Source: Intrasporangium calvum DSM 43043
Lineage (GTDB): Bacteria; Actinomycetota; Actinomycetes; Actinomycetales; Dermatophilaceae
Length of the DNA: 64,000 nucleotides
NCBI RefSeq assembly: GCF_000184685.1
Contig: NC_014830.1
Span: 558,001 to 622,000 of the forward strand
Direction of reading: 5' to 3'
The translations under genes and the position numbers were made by a program. The notes under the pieces were generated by a model. It searched no databases. It had not been told where the DNA came from and was given only the letters and a program-made list of their open reading frames with translations. Below, piece by piece: positions 1 through 7,439 of the stretch. Within the stretch, counting starts at the first letter, position 1; every line of letters starts with the position of its first letter.

Positions 1-43
1 ACCCGAGAGCACGAACCGGTCGAGTCAGGGGGTCCCGACACCG

Positions 44-349
44 TCAGTGTGGACCCTGCCGCGTCGTCCGGCATCCGGAGACGGGCAAGATGAGGAGAGC
101 CCGGACGGTGGCCCAGGGCGACGGCGCCTGCGCAGACGGCGGCGCCACGTGCGTTGCGCCCGGCCAGGCCCGTGCAGACCAGCGGCCGTCGGCCCGGCGG
201 CGGGATCGAAGGAGGTCCAGCGCAGCGTCCATCCGCGGGTCATGGGGCACCTCCAACAGGGCCAGACAGTCGAGCCCGCGCAGGATGTCGAAGTGCCACA
301 GGGGCGGGTGGTGCGCTTGCGGGAAGTCGTGGCGGGTCAGTTCGGCGAG
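44..349 (-). pseudogene. C-terminal remnant of a prenyltransferase/squalene-cyclase-like protein
   Basis: An open minus-strand frame of 102 codons, bounded upstream by an in-frame TGA at 350-352, carries the pattern LWHFDILRGLD, then DPRMDAALDLL, then DGRW, then SPWATVRAL. This order (WH(F/Y)DxLRGLxY, DxRxxEAxxLV, DGRW, WxTLRALRVL) is typical of the C-terminal part of actinobacterial hypothetical proteins with prenyltransferase or squalene-cyclase alpha-toroid repeats. Full members are about 300 residues, so the N-terminal two thirds are missing and no start with a ribosome site is visible. I read it as a decayed gene fragment. The family assignment is from memory of the motif pattern. Confidence 0.45.
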
Positions 350-376
350 TCACTTCGACGGTGCGGGTGCACCTCG

Positions 377-400
377 GTGCGTCGCTTGGAGGCGACGCAC
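377..400. other. small perfect hairpin upstream of the Fic-like gene
   Basis: GTGCGTCGC and GCGACGCAC form a 9-bp perfect stem around a 6-nt loop. There is no T-run, so its role as a terminator is unproven. Apart from this hairpin and the promoter at 470, I see nothing else between 350 and 481. Confidence 0.35.
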
Positions 401-469
401 CCAGGTCTTGGCGACGCATCTCACGCGGCCCGCGCTCAGGGCTCCCCTCTGGCCGCCGCGGCGCACTCC

Positions 470-475
470 TAGGCT
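470..475 (+). promoter_or_regulatory. -10 box of a leaderless promoter for the Fic-like gene
   Basis: TAGGCT is followed by six bases and then the GTG start at 482. There is no convincing Shine-Dalgarno sequence. A TANNNT box 6-7 bases before a GTG is the usual signature of leaderless actinobacterial mRNAs. Confidence 0.5.
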
Positions 476-481
476 GGACCG

Positions 482-1366
482 GTGTCCGACCCGAAGCCTG
501 CCCGCAACCCGATCGTCGACCAGCTCGCCGCCCTTGCCGACCTCCCCGGCGTGCGCGGGAGGGCCGACGCCGTGCGGGGGGCCTGCACCAGGCTGCGCTT
601 CCACGAGGCGCTGAGACGTCGCATTCCTGAGGCCGCGGCCGAGTCGCGAGTCCGCGGGGCCCGCGCGTCGGCAGCCCTCGACGGCGTCGACTACCCGGTC
701 GACCTCGTCCGTGAGCTGACGACGGGCGCGCGCCCCTGGCCGGACGAGCTCACCCCGGACCTGGCCACCCTCAAGGGGGCCATCGCCGCCACCGCCGAGA
801 GCGAGCGCGTCGCCACCATCGTCCGGACCGCTCCGCTCCAGGCGCTCGCGCGGCTGCACGTCGCAGCAGCGTCTCCTCTCGTCGGCGGTGAGCGGCCGGA
901 GTTGCTCGGGCGGCCCCGGATCGCGGGGGAGGAGTGCACCGAGTTCGTCGACCTCGGCCCGGCCCCGGACGCTGCGGAGGTGTCGCGACGCCTGAGCCAG
1001 CTCGCGGACCTCATCGTCGCCGCCTCGGCCGCCACGAACCGCGTTCCCGCAGTGGTGGTCTCGTCAGTCGTGCACGGTGAGGTCATCGCCATCCGCCCGT
1101 TCGTGCACGGGAACGGTCTCGTCGCCCGGGCCCTGGAGCGGGCCCTCGTCCAGGCCCTCGGCCTCGACCCGACCGGTGTCGCGGTCCCCGAAGCCGGCCA
1201 CGTCGCGAACGGGACGGTGACCTACACAGGGAGCTCAGCGGCATACGGGAAAGGGACTGCCGCCGGGGTGGGACTGTGGCTCGGGCAGGCGGCCGACGCG
1301 CTGCTCAAGGGCGTCGACGAGGGCGAACGGATCTGTGACGCGGTGCGCGCAGGACGCCTCAGCTGA
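482..1366 (+). CDS. divergent Fic-like protein with a degenerate active-site loop
   Basis: The 294-residue protein has a helical N-terminal part containing RGARASAALDG, similar to the inhibitory-helix region of Fic proteins. Near residues 205-218 it has IRPFVHGNGLVAR, which matches the Fic loop HPFx(D/E)GNGRxxR but with Arg in place of the catalytic His, His in place of the acidic residue, and Leu in place of the first Arg. Canonical Fic proteins transfer AMP to a target hydroxyl. This one may have lost that activity. It lies upstream of the small-RNA region and the ssd-tad locus. The start is the GTG placed by the -10 box at 470. A copy of the dispersed 18-bp word lies inside the gene at 1231-1248. 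Confidence 0.75.
   Translation: MSDPKPARNPIVDQLAALADLPGVRGRADAVRGACTRLRFHEALRRRIPEAAAESRVRGARASAALDGVDYPVDLVRELTTGARPWPDELTPDLATLKGAIAATAESERVATIVRTAPLQALARLHVAAASPLVGGERPELLGRPRIAGEECTEFVDLGPAPDAAEVSRRLSQLADLIVAASAATNRVPAVVVSSVVHGEVIAIRPFVHGNGLVARALERALVQALGLDPTGVAVPEAGHVANGTVTYTGSSAAYGKGTAAGVGLWLGQAADALLKGVDEGERICDAVRAGRLS
1231..1248 (+). repeat. dispersed 18-bp word, representative copy in coding DNA
   Basis: GAGCTCAGCGGCATACGG lies inside the Fic-like gene and is read as SSAAYG. It is one of about 22 copies of GAGC(C/T)CAGCGGCATACGG in the window, listed in the findings. Confidence 0.9.
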
Positions 1367-1424
1367 CCGTTCTGGCTTGTCCACTGTGATGGACAGAACG
1401 TGTTTTCGGCGCGTGTCAAGACTG

Positions 1425-1452
1425 TTGCCAAGGCGCTCGCGTGGGGTACAAA
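1425..1452 (+). promoter_or_regulatory. probable sigma-70-type promoter of the Ms1-like RNA
   Basis: TTGCCA (1425-1430) and TACAAA (1447-1452) are separated by 16 bases, close to the consensus for the primary sigma factor. The predicted start is near 1459, and transcription would run into the terminator at 1622-1653. Confidence 0.45.
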
Positions 1453-1458
1453 GGAGGC

Positions 1459-1657
1459 AGGAACCACGCATCGCCGAGAGGCGTAGGACGGATCCAGAAG
1501 GCAACACAAAGCGAGAACGAGAGGTACCCACGCGACGGCAGTTCACTTTGAACAGTCCACCCTCGGGTCCACACCGAGGCGACAATTCGAAATGCACGCT
1601 TGGTAGCCCGAACTCGTTCTCACGAGGCCCCCGACCTGGTCTGGGGGCCTCGTCCTT
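1459..1657 (+). ncRNA. putative Ms1-like small RNA
   Basis: A roughly 200-nt interval between a promoter-like pair and a strong terminator has no credible ORF. The longest frame with an ATG near its end is a four-codon stub at 1592. The position matches the place where mycobacteria carry Ms1 (MTS2823), the abundant RNA that binds core RNA polymerase, close to both the 6C RNA and ssd. Streptomyces also has an adjacent pair of such RNAs. I infer identity from synteny, size and the terminator, not from a verified sequence match. Mycobacterial Ms1 is about 300 nt, so the 5' end could lie further upstream. Confidence 0.4.
1622..1657 (+). terminator. Rho-independent terminator
   Basis: ACGAGGCCCCC (1622-1632) pairs perfectly with GGGGGCCTCGT (1643-1653) around a 10-nt loop and is followed by CCTTTT. 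It is the strongest intrinsic terminator in the window and defines the 3' end of the upstream RNA. Confidence 0.85.
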
Positions 1658-1739
1658 TTGCGGCTGTTCCTCCTTTTTCGGTGGATTGTCCCGCTGTCGT
1701 GAATTTCACCGCGCGCCACACGGCGTTTGGTTTGCATCA

Positions 1740-1885
1740 GGTCTCTGAAGAGCCCACCATTGGTGGCGCGCTCCCCTCAGGGTCGAGCGCCGCGGGTCTG
1801 GCGACTCCCCCCGGTCGCCAGTCTCGCGAAGGTGGCCCCTGTCTTCCCCCAGACGGGGGCCACCGCTCTTCTCGGGACGGTTCGT
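1740..1885 (+). ncRNA. 6C RNA (actinobacterial small RNA)
   Basis: Two consecutive hairpins expose C-rich loops, the hallmark of the 6C family. In the first, stem TGGCGAC/GTCGCCA (1799-1805 and 1814-1820) presents the loop TCCCCCCG with six C. In the second, stem GGTGGCCCC/GGGGCCACC (1831-1839 and 1856-1864), extended by GTCT/AGAC, presents TCCCCC. The RNA lies directly upstream of ssd, as B11/6C does next to Rv3660c in Mycobacterium tuberculosis. In mycobacteria it base-pairs through the C-loops with G-rich ribosome-binding sites and affects replication and division genes. The exact ends are estimates. Confidence 0.8.
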
Positions 1886-1970
1886 CCACATCCCCTGGCC
1901 GGATCGTGGGCTGTCCACAGCATTCCGTATGCCGCTGGGCCCGGTTGCGCTCGTCGGCGACGGTGGGGGC

Positions 1971-2984
1971 ATGGGACACGTCATCGGCGTCATACCGGCC
2001 TCAGGTGGGGTCGGTGCCACCACGTTCGCAGCGGTGCTGGCCGTCCGCGCTGCGGAGACCGGACATCCGGTCGTCGCCGTCGACCTGGACTCCTTCGGTG
2101 GGCGGCTCGACGTCGTGCTCGGCGTCGAGCAGGAGCCGGGTTGGCGGTGGGAGCAGCTGCGCGGCGTCGCGGGAGTCGTCGACGGCGGCGGGCTGGCGCG
2201 TGAGCTGCCGCAGTCGGGGCCGTTGCACGTCCTCGCGGGTGCGACCCGCGCCGCCGAGCCGGAGAGGTCCCGGGCCGACGGCCACCCTGCTGCGGCCTGG
2301 GGAACGGTCGTGTCGGACGTCGTGGCCGGGCTCGCAGCGGCCCACCGCGTCACGGTTCTCGACCTGGCCCGTGACGCGGCGGTGGTCGAGTCCGTGGCGC
2401 CGCTCGTCGATGCGTGGGTCGTCGTCGCCGGCACCGGCGTCCCCCAGCTCGCCTCGGCGGCGGTGTCGGTCCCGCTGCTCCGACGTCTCGTCGACGGTGC
2501 GTGCGCGCGAGCCTCGGGTGCCGGCCGGGTCACCGCCGCCGGTGCTGGGCTGCGTCGACCGTGCGAGCCGTGGTTGGTGCTGCGCGGAGCCCGGATCGAG
2601 GACGACATCGCGGACGCGGTCTGCGACCACCTCGACGTGCCCGTGATCGCTCGGGTGCGGGACGACCTGCGCCTGGTCTCGGACGTCACGTGTGGGGTCG
2701 CCCCCGGCGCTCGCGGCCGCGGTGCCGTCGTCGAGGCCGCCGATGAGATCCTGCTGCGGCTCGTGTCCCAGCCTCCGATCGAGCTGGCCATGAGTCCTCG
2801 ACCGGCGGGTTCGCGGGCGCGACCGCCCGGCGCCTCTGGTCCCGGCACCGCCTCTGCTCCCGGCGCCGCCTCTGCTCCCGGCACCGTCCCTGCTCCCGGC
2901 ACCGCCTCTGGTCCCGGCACCGCCTCTGCTCCCGGTGTCAGAACCGGCGCCGACCCGTCCGAGCGCTGGGGGTGGTCCGCGTGA
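1971..2984 (+). CDS. ssd: septum-site-determining protein Ssd / CpaE-TadZ-like ATPase
   Basis: This ParA/MinD-superfamily protein has 337 residues. It opens with VIGVIPASGGVGATTFAA, a deviant Walker A (GGVGATT in place of GKGGVGKT), followed by VVAVDLDSFGG with the conserved Asp. Ssd (Rv3660c) acts in septum placement, and its CpaE/TadZ relatives localise Tad pili, which suits its place at the head of the tad operon. The C-terminal tail is an Ala-Pro-Gly-Thr stretch encoded by an 18-bp tandem repeat. I chose ATG 1971 over the in-frame ATG 1929 because the latter lies inside a copy of the dispersed 18-bp word. The end overlaps tadA by four bases. Confidence 0.85.
   Translation: MGHVIGVIPASGGVGATTFAAVLAVRAAETGHPVVAVDLDSFGGRLDVVLGVEQEPGWRWEQLRGVAGVVDGGGLARELPQSGPLHVLAGATRAAEPERSRADGHPAAAWGTVVSDVVAGLAAAHRVTVLDLARDAAVVESVAPLVDAWVVVAGTGVPQLASAAVSVPLLRRLVDGACARASGAGRVTAAGAGLRRPCEPWLVLRGARIEDDIADAVCDHLDVPVIARVRDDLRLVSDVTCGVAPGARGRGAVVEAADEILLRLVSQPPIELAMSPRPAGSRARPPGASGPGTASAPGAASAPGTVPAPGTASGPGTASAPGVRTGADPSERWGWSA
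2841..2930 (+). repeat. 18-bp in-frame minisatellite in the ssd tail
   Basis: Five units of CCCGGCACCGCCTCTGCT (with single-base variants) encode Pro-Gly-Thr-Ala-Ser-Ala repeats. A partial unit precedes them at 2826. Unit number can change without shifting frame. Confidence 0.9.
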
Positions 2985-4153
2985 CGCTCACCCCGGCCAT
3001 GTGGCAGCGGGTCCGGGAAGGCCGCGGTCCAGACCCATCTCTGGTGACGGACGTGGCCAAGGAGGAGACCGGGGCGCTCGGTGCCCAGCGTGTCGCTGCC
3101 TCGCGGGAGGCGATCGCGGCGCGCGTCCTCGGAGCAGGGCCACTCGAGGAATGGCTCGACGATGGCGACGTCACCGACCTCGCCCTCAACGGGGACGGCA
3201 AGGTCTGGGTGGACCGGGGAGCCGGGATGGAGTGGACCGGGCACGTCGTGCCGGCGGACGACGCGCGAGGCCTGGCCGTGCGCCTCGCCGCTGGCGCCGG
3301 TCGCCGTCTCGACGAAGCCAGCCCCTGGGTCGATGGCCAGCTGCCGTCGGGCGCCCGCCTGCACGCGGTGCTGCCGCCGCTCGTCGCCGGGGGACCGCAC
3401 ATCACGATCCGCGTCCCGGCCCGCGACCACCTCTCGTTCGGGAGGTTGGAGGCCGGGGGCATGTTCCCGGCGCCGTGGGGCCAGGTGCTGCGGCAGGTCG
3501 TGGCGCGGCGGCTGGCCTTCGTGGTCTCGGGTGGAACGGGCGCCGGCAAGACGACGATCCTCGCGGCGCTCCTCGGCCTCGTCGACCCGAGCGACCGGCT
3601 GCTCGTCGTGGAGGACGTGCGGGAGCTGCACGTCGACCACCCGCACGTGGTCCGGCTCGAGGCGCGACCGCCGAACGTCGAAGGGATGGGCGAGGTGACA
3701 CTGACGACGCTCGTCCGGCAGTCCCTCCGGATGCGTCCCGACCGCATCGTCGTCGGCGAGGTGAGGGGTGCCGAGGTCCGCGAGCTGCTTGCCGCGCTCA
3801 ACACCGGTCACGAGGGAGGCTGCGGCACCGTCCACGCGAACGCGCCTGAGGACGTCATCGCCCGGTTCGAGGCACTGGGGGCGCTCGCCGGACTCGGTCC
3901 GGCTGCGGTGCGGGCCCAGCTGGCAGCGGCGGTCGACGTCGTGGTCCACGTTGCTCGACTCGGTCCGGTGCGGCGGGTGGAGACGATCTCGGCGCTGTTC
4001 CGCCGGGGCGGGGAGCCCGTCGTGGAGACCGCACTGTCCCGGGGAGGGACTGACGGTGCCAGCCGGGTCGGACCTGCCTGGCCGGCTCTCGCGCACCGCC
4101 TCGGCATCGATCCGGGTTGTGTGGCCGGCACGACGCCGGGGGCGGGAGCGTGA
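2981..4153 (+). CDS. tadA: Tad pilus assembly ATPase TadA/CpaF
   Basis: This type II/IV secretion ATPase of 390 residues powers assembly of Flp-type pili at the inner face of the membrane. Walker A GGTGAGKTT has its lysine near residue 190. It is followed by an Asp-box segment (LLVVEDVREL), Walker B (RPDRIVVGEVRG) and the His-box region with TGHEGGCGTVHAN. The N-terminal N2-type domain (WLDDGDVTDLALNGDG) is present. The length is normal for actinobacterial TadA (Rv3659c). GTG 2981 shares GTGA with the ssd stop and has GGGGGTGG seven bases upstream; an in-frame GTG at 2972 is the alternative. The next gene starts on its stop codon. Confidence 0.93.
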   Translation: MTLTPAMWQRVREGRGPDPSLVTDVAKEETGALGAQRVAASREAIAARVLGAGPLEEWLDDGDVTDLALNGDGKVWVDRGAGMEWTGHVVPADDARGLAVRLAAGAGRRLDEASPWVDGQLPSGARLHAVLPPLVAGGPHITIRVPARDHLSFGRLEAGGMFPAPWGQVLRQVVARRLAFVVSGGTGAGKTTILAALLGLVDPSDRLLVVEDVRELHVDHPHVVRLEARPPNVEGMGEVTLTTLVRQSLRMRPDRIVVGEVRGAEVRELLAALNTGHEGGCGTVHANAPEDVIARFEALGALAGLGPAAVRAQLAAAVDVVVHVARLGPVRRVETISALFRRGGEPVVETALSRGGTDGASRVGPAWPALAHRLGIDPGCVAGTTPGAGA

Positions 4154-4956
4154 CGGTGGCGGTGGTGGCCGGGGTCGTCCTGGCCGCCTCGGTGCTCTTG
4201 TGGCCGGTCGGTGGGCGGGTGGCGGAGGTCCGTCGCGTTCTGGGCGGGGGAGCCCTCGAGGGAAGGAACGCACCCGAGCCGGGGCCGCGCTGGGCGCAGC
4301 TGCGCGGGGTGTGGGGATCGGACCCCGTCGAGCTCTTTCACGATTGGCGCCGGCGCCGCCGGTCGGGGTCGTCGGTGTCCAGCGCAGTGGCGCTCCTCGA
4401 AGGCGTGGCCCCGGCTCTCGAGGCGGGCTTGACACCGTCGGTGGCGGTTCGGCTGTCCGGTGCGACGCTCAGGTCCTCCATCGACCCGCTGACTGCGCGT
4501 CTCGTTGCGGAGCTGACCGAGACCAGCGAACGGGGTGCTCACGTGGCGCCGGTGTGGCGCTCCTGGGCTGGGGCCGAGGGCTCCGAAGAGCTTCGCTTCG
4601 TCGCGGCGGCGTGGCAGCTGTCCGAGGTGACCGGCGCGCCCCTCGCCGACGCGGTTCGCCGGGCGGTGGCCTCAGTGCACCAGGCGCGGGAGCGAGCCCG
4701 TCGGGTGCACGTCGCCGTTGCCGGGCCTCGAGCCACCGTCGTGGTGCTCACCGTGCTGCCCCTGACCGGGCCGCTCTTCGGCCTGGCCTGTGGGGTGCCG
4801 CCGACCGAGCTGTACCTCGCTTCCCCGCTGAGCAGCGCGGCGGCCGCCCTCGGCCTGGTGCTGATCTGGGTGGGGCGTCGATGGTGCCGACGCCTGGTCG
4901 AGTCGGCGGTCTCCGTCGGTGGCGCCGACGGTGCGGGCTCGTGGAGCCGAAGGTGA
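4150..4956 (+). CDS. tadB: Tad pilus inner-membrane platform protein TadB
   Basis: This type II secretion F-domain protein has 268 residues. It has one N-terminal membrane segment (VVAGVVLAASVLLWPV), a cytosolic helical domain around residues 75-180 and two C-terminal membrane segments (ATVVVLTVLPLTGPLFGLA and a following one), the usual TadB topology. It forms the platform on which TadA acts together with TadC. GTG 4150 overlaps the tadA stop by four bases (GTGA), which implies translational coupling. Confidence 0.88.
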   Translation: MTVAVVAGVVLAASVLLWPVGGRVAEVRRVLGGGALEGRNAPEPGPRWAQLRGVWGSDPVELFHDWRRRRRSGSSVSSAVALLEGVAPALEAGLTPSVAVRLSGATLRSSIDPLTARLVAELTETSERGAHVAPVWRSWAGAEGSEELRFVAAAWQLSEVTGAPLADAVRRAVASVHQARERARRVHVAVAGPRATVVVLTVLPLTGPLFGLACGVPPTELYLASPLSSAAAALGLVLIWVGRRWCRRLVESAVSVGGADGAGSWSRR

Positions 4957-5588
4957 GCCAGGCGGTGGTGGCGGGTCTGCTGGTGGCTTTCGCGGTCCTG
5001 GTGGCCCCCCGGAGGGGGCGTCTCGGGAGCCCTGCGGGAGGAGGAACGCATCCCGCCGCCGGGACCGGCGCCGGCAATGCGATCGGAACGGATGACCAGA
5101 TGGGGGCCGCGGTCCCACGCCCGCTCGCGCGTCCCACCTCGGAGGAGGTCACGTCGGCCCTGGTCCTCCTCGCGCTGGGCTACCGGTCCGGACTCCCCAC
5201 GTGGAACGTCCTCACCGCGGTCGCGGACGTACTTGCCCAGCCGGAGGCGCCGGACGGCTCGGCGGTGACACGCGACCTTCGGCAGGTGGCGGCGGCGCTG
5301 CGGTGGGGCGCATCCGACGACGAGGCGTGGGCTTCCGTGGGCGAGGTGTGGACAGGTGCCGGGCGCGCGGTGGCCATTGCCCACCGCGCGGGCATCCCGC
5401 CGGGCCCCCTGCTCCTGTCCGCGGCGGACGAGCTGCGCAAGGCGTCGCTGGAACGCGTGGAGCTCGCTGCTGCTCGCGTCGGCGTGCAGCTCGTGGCGCC
5501 CCTCGGCCTGGTCCTGCTGCCCGCGTTCTGCCTGACCACGGTGGTTCCGCTCGTCATGGCTCTGGGCGGCCAGCTGCTGAGCGGCTGA
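4953..5588 (+). CDS. tadC: Tad pilus inner-membrane platform protein TadC
   Basis: This second F-domain platform protein has 211 residues. It has an N-terminal membrane segment, a helical cytosolic domain containing TSEEVTSALVLLALGYRSG, and a C-terminal segment (VAPLGLVLLPAFCLTTVVPL). It matches the layout of Rv3657c-type TadC proteins. It pairs with TadB. The start GTG 4953 overlaps the tadB stop in GTGA. The much longer open frame upstream of this start is a shadow of tadA and tadB. Confidence 0.87.
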   Translation: MSQAVVAGLLVAFAVLVAPRRGRLGSPAGGGTHPAAGTGAGNAIGTDDQMGAAVPRPLARPTSEEVTSALVLLALGYRSGLPTWNVLTAVADVLAQPEAPDGSAVTRDLRQVAAALRWGASDDEAWASVGEVWTGAGRAVAIAHRAGIPPGPLLLSAADELRKASLERVELAAARVGVQLVAPLGLVLLPAFCLTTVVPLVMALGGQLLSG

Positions 5589-5674
5589 GATCCGTACTGC
5601 TGAAGCGGCCGAGGGCCGCTGACCCCGTTTTCGCGGCACCCGCCGCGAGTTCCAAGGAGGAGAAAGGACGTCCG

Positions 5675-5863
5675 GTGACGCAACGGATGAAGAGAAGGAT
5701 GCACGGCTGGCTCAGCGAGTCGGGAATGTCGACGTCGGAGTATGCGGTCGGCATCATGGCCGCCTGCACGTTCGCCCTGGTGCTGCTCGGGGTGGTGCGG
5801 TCGGACGCCGTGCGCAGCGCCCTGACCGGCATCGTCCAGAGTGCCCTGGGACTCGCCGGGTGA
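5675..5863 (+). CDS. Flp/DUF4244-type pilin
   Basis: This 62-residue protein has a basic N-terminus (QRMKRRMHGW), then ESGMSTSEYAVGIMAACTF, then a hydrophobic helix. The GxSTxEYAVG signature is the Flp-type prepilin cleavage and assembly region of actinobacterial DUF4244 pilins (Rv3656c-like). It should be the major structural subunit of the Tad pilus, cleaved at or near the glycine before Met-Ser-Thr. The ribosome site AAGGAGG near 5654, with GAAAGGA at 5662, fits the GTG at 5675. It overlaps the next gene by four bases. Confidence 0.88.
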   Translation: MTQRMKRRMHGWLSESGMSTSEYAVGIMAACTFALVLLGVVRSDAVRSALTGIVQSALGLAG

Positions 5864-6264
5864 CGGGCGCGCGGCACGCAGGGCGAGTGCGGCGAGTGGG
5901 CCTGCCGCGAGTCGGTCGGCGTGACGCGGGGATGGTGACGGCCGAGCTGGCCGTCGCCATCCCGGTCGTCGTCCTCGTACTGGTCATCTGCCTCGCCGGA
6001 CTGAGTGCAGCGGTCGCCCAGGTCAGGTGCGTCGACGCGGCGAGCGCGGGCAGTCGCGCCGCCGCTCGGGGCGACAGTCCTGCAAGAGTGGAGGAGCTGG
6101 CCCGACGCGCGGCTCCGGACGGCGCGGTCGTCTCGGTGTCGACGCGGGGCGGCGACGCGCTCGTGACCGTCCGCGTCCGCGCGGGTGGGTGGGGTGATCT
6201 CGTTCCGGCGTGGGACCTCAGCGCGACCGGACGGACCCCGGTGGAGCAGGAGCGGGGGCCATGA
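5860..6264 (+). CDS. TadE-like minor pilin
   Basis: This 134-residue protein has a basic leader, then AGMVTAELAVAIPVVVLVLVICLAGL, the TadE signature in which (G/A)xxTxExA precedes a single membrane helix. The rest is a small extracytoplasmic domain. TadE and TadF pseudopilins are processed by the prepilin peptidase and needed for pilus formation. GTG 5860 overlaps the pilin stop (GTGA) and the end overlaps the next gene (ATGA). Confidence 0.85.
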   Translation: MTGARHAGRVRRVGLPRVGRRDAGMVTAELAVAIPVVVLVLVICLAGLSAAVAQVRCVDAASAGSRAAARGDSPARVEELARRAAPDGAVVSVSTRGGDALVTVRVRAGGWGDLVPAWDLSATGRTPVEQERGP

Positions 6265-6719
6265 CGCAGGGACCGTGCCGGTGCCGGGGAAGGCGGGGTG
6301 GCAGTGGTTTCCGGCGGAGTGCTGCCGAGGGGCCACGGCCTCGGGTGCTGAACCTTTCGCGGCAACCCGCCACGGAGCGTGGTGCTGCGACGGTGTTGGT
6401 CATCGGAGTGCTCGTCGCGCTGCTCGTCGTGACGACGGGAGGACTCCTCATCGCCAGTGCGGTGGTCGCAAGCCACCGGGCCCGTCTCGCGGCGGACCTG
6501 GCCGTCCTCGCTGGGGCCACCGCGCTCCGCGATGCTTCGACGGTGGAGCGGGCCTGCGCGGCTGCCCGGCGGGTTGCGACGCTCAACGGCGCCGAGCTGG
6601 GTGCCTGTCAGGCACGTGGAACGGAGCTCGAGCTGACCGTGACCGTGGCGGCGCCGCCCTGGTCGGAGCCGGCCCGGGCGCGGTCCAGAGCCGGGCCCGC
6701 CACGGAGGCATTGCGGTGA
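6261..6719 (+). CDS. TadE/TadG-like Flp pilus-assembly protein (Rv3654c-like)
   Basis: The 152-residue protein contains ERGAATVLVIGVLVALLVVTTGGLLIASAVV, the Rv3654c-type N-terminal membrane helix. It is followed by RARLAADLAVLAGA, typical of TadG-like domains, and a small Cys-containing C-terminal part. It is the last gene of the tad operon. ATG 6261 overlaps the TadE stop in ATGA. Its extra 40-residue Arg-rich leader is not usual, so an internal start near residue 34 is possible. Confidence 0.78.
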   Translation: MTQGPCRCRGRRGGSGFRRSAAEGPRPRVLNLSRQPATERGAATVLVIGVLVALLVVTTGGLLIASAVVASHRARLAADLAVLAGATALRDASTVERACAAARRVATLNGAELGACQARGTELELTVTVAAPPWSEPARARSRAGPATEALR

Positions 6720-6780
6720 GCCGAGGCCGTGGGCGAAGCCGGGATCATCGACCGGGGGGCTTCGTGGGTGTGTACCGATT

Positions 6781-7245
6781 TCAGCGGTTGCGCCAGGCAT
6801 CCGGCGCGGTGAGCAGCTGCTGCAGGGGCTCGGGGAGCGCACCGGTCCGCAGGGCCTCGAGCGAGGTGCCGTCGAGCACCTCGCGGAGGCTGGCGCGGAC
6901 TGCGACCCACAGGCTCGGGAGGTGCTGGGCCACGCCTGCGTAGGACGTCTCGTGAGGACGGAGCCCGCGGACTTCGGCGAGCGGCCCGTCCACGGCTCGG
7001 AAGACGTCGCCGACGCTGATCTCGCGCTGTGGTCGGGCGAGCGCGTAGCCGCCCAGCGCTCCGCGCCGGCTCAGGACGAGCTCCGCACGTCGCAGGTCCG
7101 CGAAGATGGCTTCGAGGAACTTGCGGGGCAGTTCCTGTTCGGTGGCGAGCGCCTCGATGCTGACCGGACCCGATCCGCTGGCGGCCGCCTCGGCGAGGAT
7201 GAGCATCGCCCGGACGGCATAGTCCACCCGCGCGGAGATGTCCAT
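6781..7245 (-). CDS. Rrf2-family transcriptional regulator, cysteine-free
   Basis: This 154-residue winged-helix protein begins MDISARVDYAVRAMLILAEA, the Rrf2 N-terminal signature, with GALGGYALARP as the wing. It has no cysteine at all, so it cannot bind an Fe-S cluster as IscR and NsrR do. It resembles the CymR type, which controls sulfur uptake by sensing O-acetylserine through cysteine synthase. It lies 194 bases downstream of cysA on the same strand, so sulfate-transport control is the natural inference. A perfect-arm palindrome at 7322-7338 lies in its upstream region. Confidence 0.85.
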   Translation of the reverse strand: MDISARVDYAVRAMLILAEAAASGSGPVSIEALATEQELPRKFLEAIFADLRRAELVLSRRGALGGYALARPQREISVGDVFRAVDGPLAEVRGLRPHETSYAGVAQHLPSLWVAVRASLREVLDGTSLEALRTGALPEPLQQLLTAPDAWRNR

Positions 7246-7321
7246 CAGACCTCAACCCCGGCGCGGGACAGGGCCAGGCGTTCCGGGGTGACGAGGTGTC
7301 GTCCCCTCGCCACCCCGGGGT

Positions 7322-7338
7322 CCTTGGCATGGCCAAGG
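7322..7338. promoter_or_regulatory. palindrome upstream of the Rrf2 gene
   Basis: CCTTGGCATGGCCAAGG has arms CCTTGG and CCAAGG around a 5-bp centre. It lies in the cysA-rrf2 intergenic space and may be an operator or a weak terminator. The other 170 bases there show nothing else I can support. Confidence 0.3.
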
Positions 7339-7439
7339 GACCTGACTGGACGCCGTGGCGTGCTGTCGGCCGCTACGGTAACGCCCCTCCGCCAGATCCG
7401 GCCAGCCCCATCTCGTGCCGCCATGCGCAGCCTCCCCAC

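Noticed and set aside
1592-1606. Four-codon ORF ATG CAC GCT TGG TAG before the terminator, as a Trp leader peptide
   Set aside because: It has no ribosome site, and no tryptophan or amino-acid gene follows. It lies within the proposed small RNA.
1927-1971. ATG 1929 as the ssd start
   Set aside because: This ATG is part of a dispersed-word copy (GTATGCCGCT), which supplies chance ATGs throughout the window; ATG 1971 fits the ATPase fold better.
1706-4435. A 909-codon minus-strand open frame across ssd and tadA
   Set aside because: It is a shadow of real plus-strand genes with clear domains; the composition is Arg/Pro/Ser-rich with no motif.
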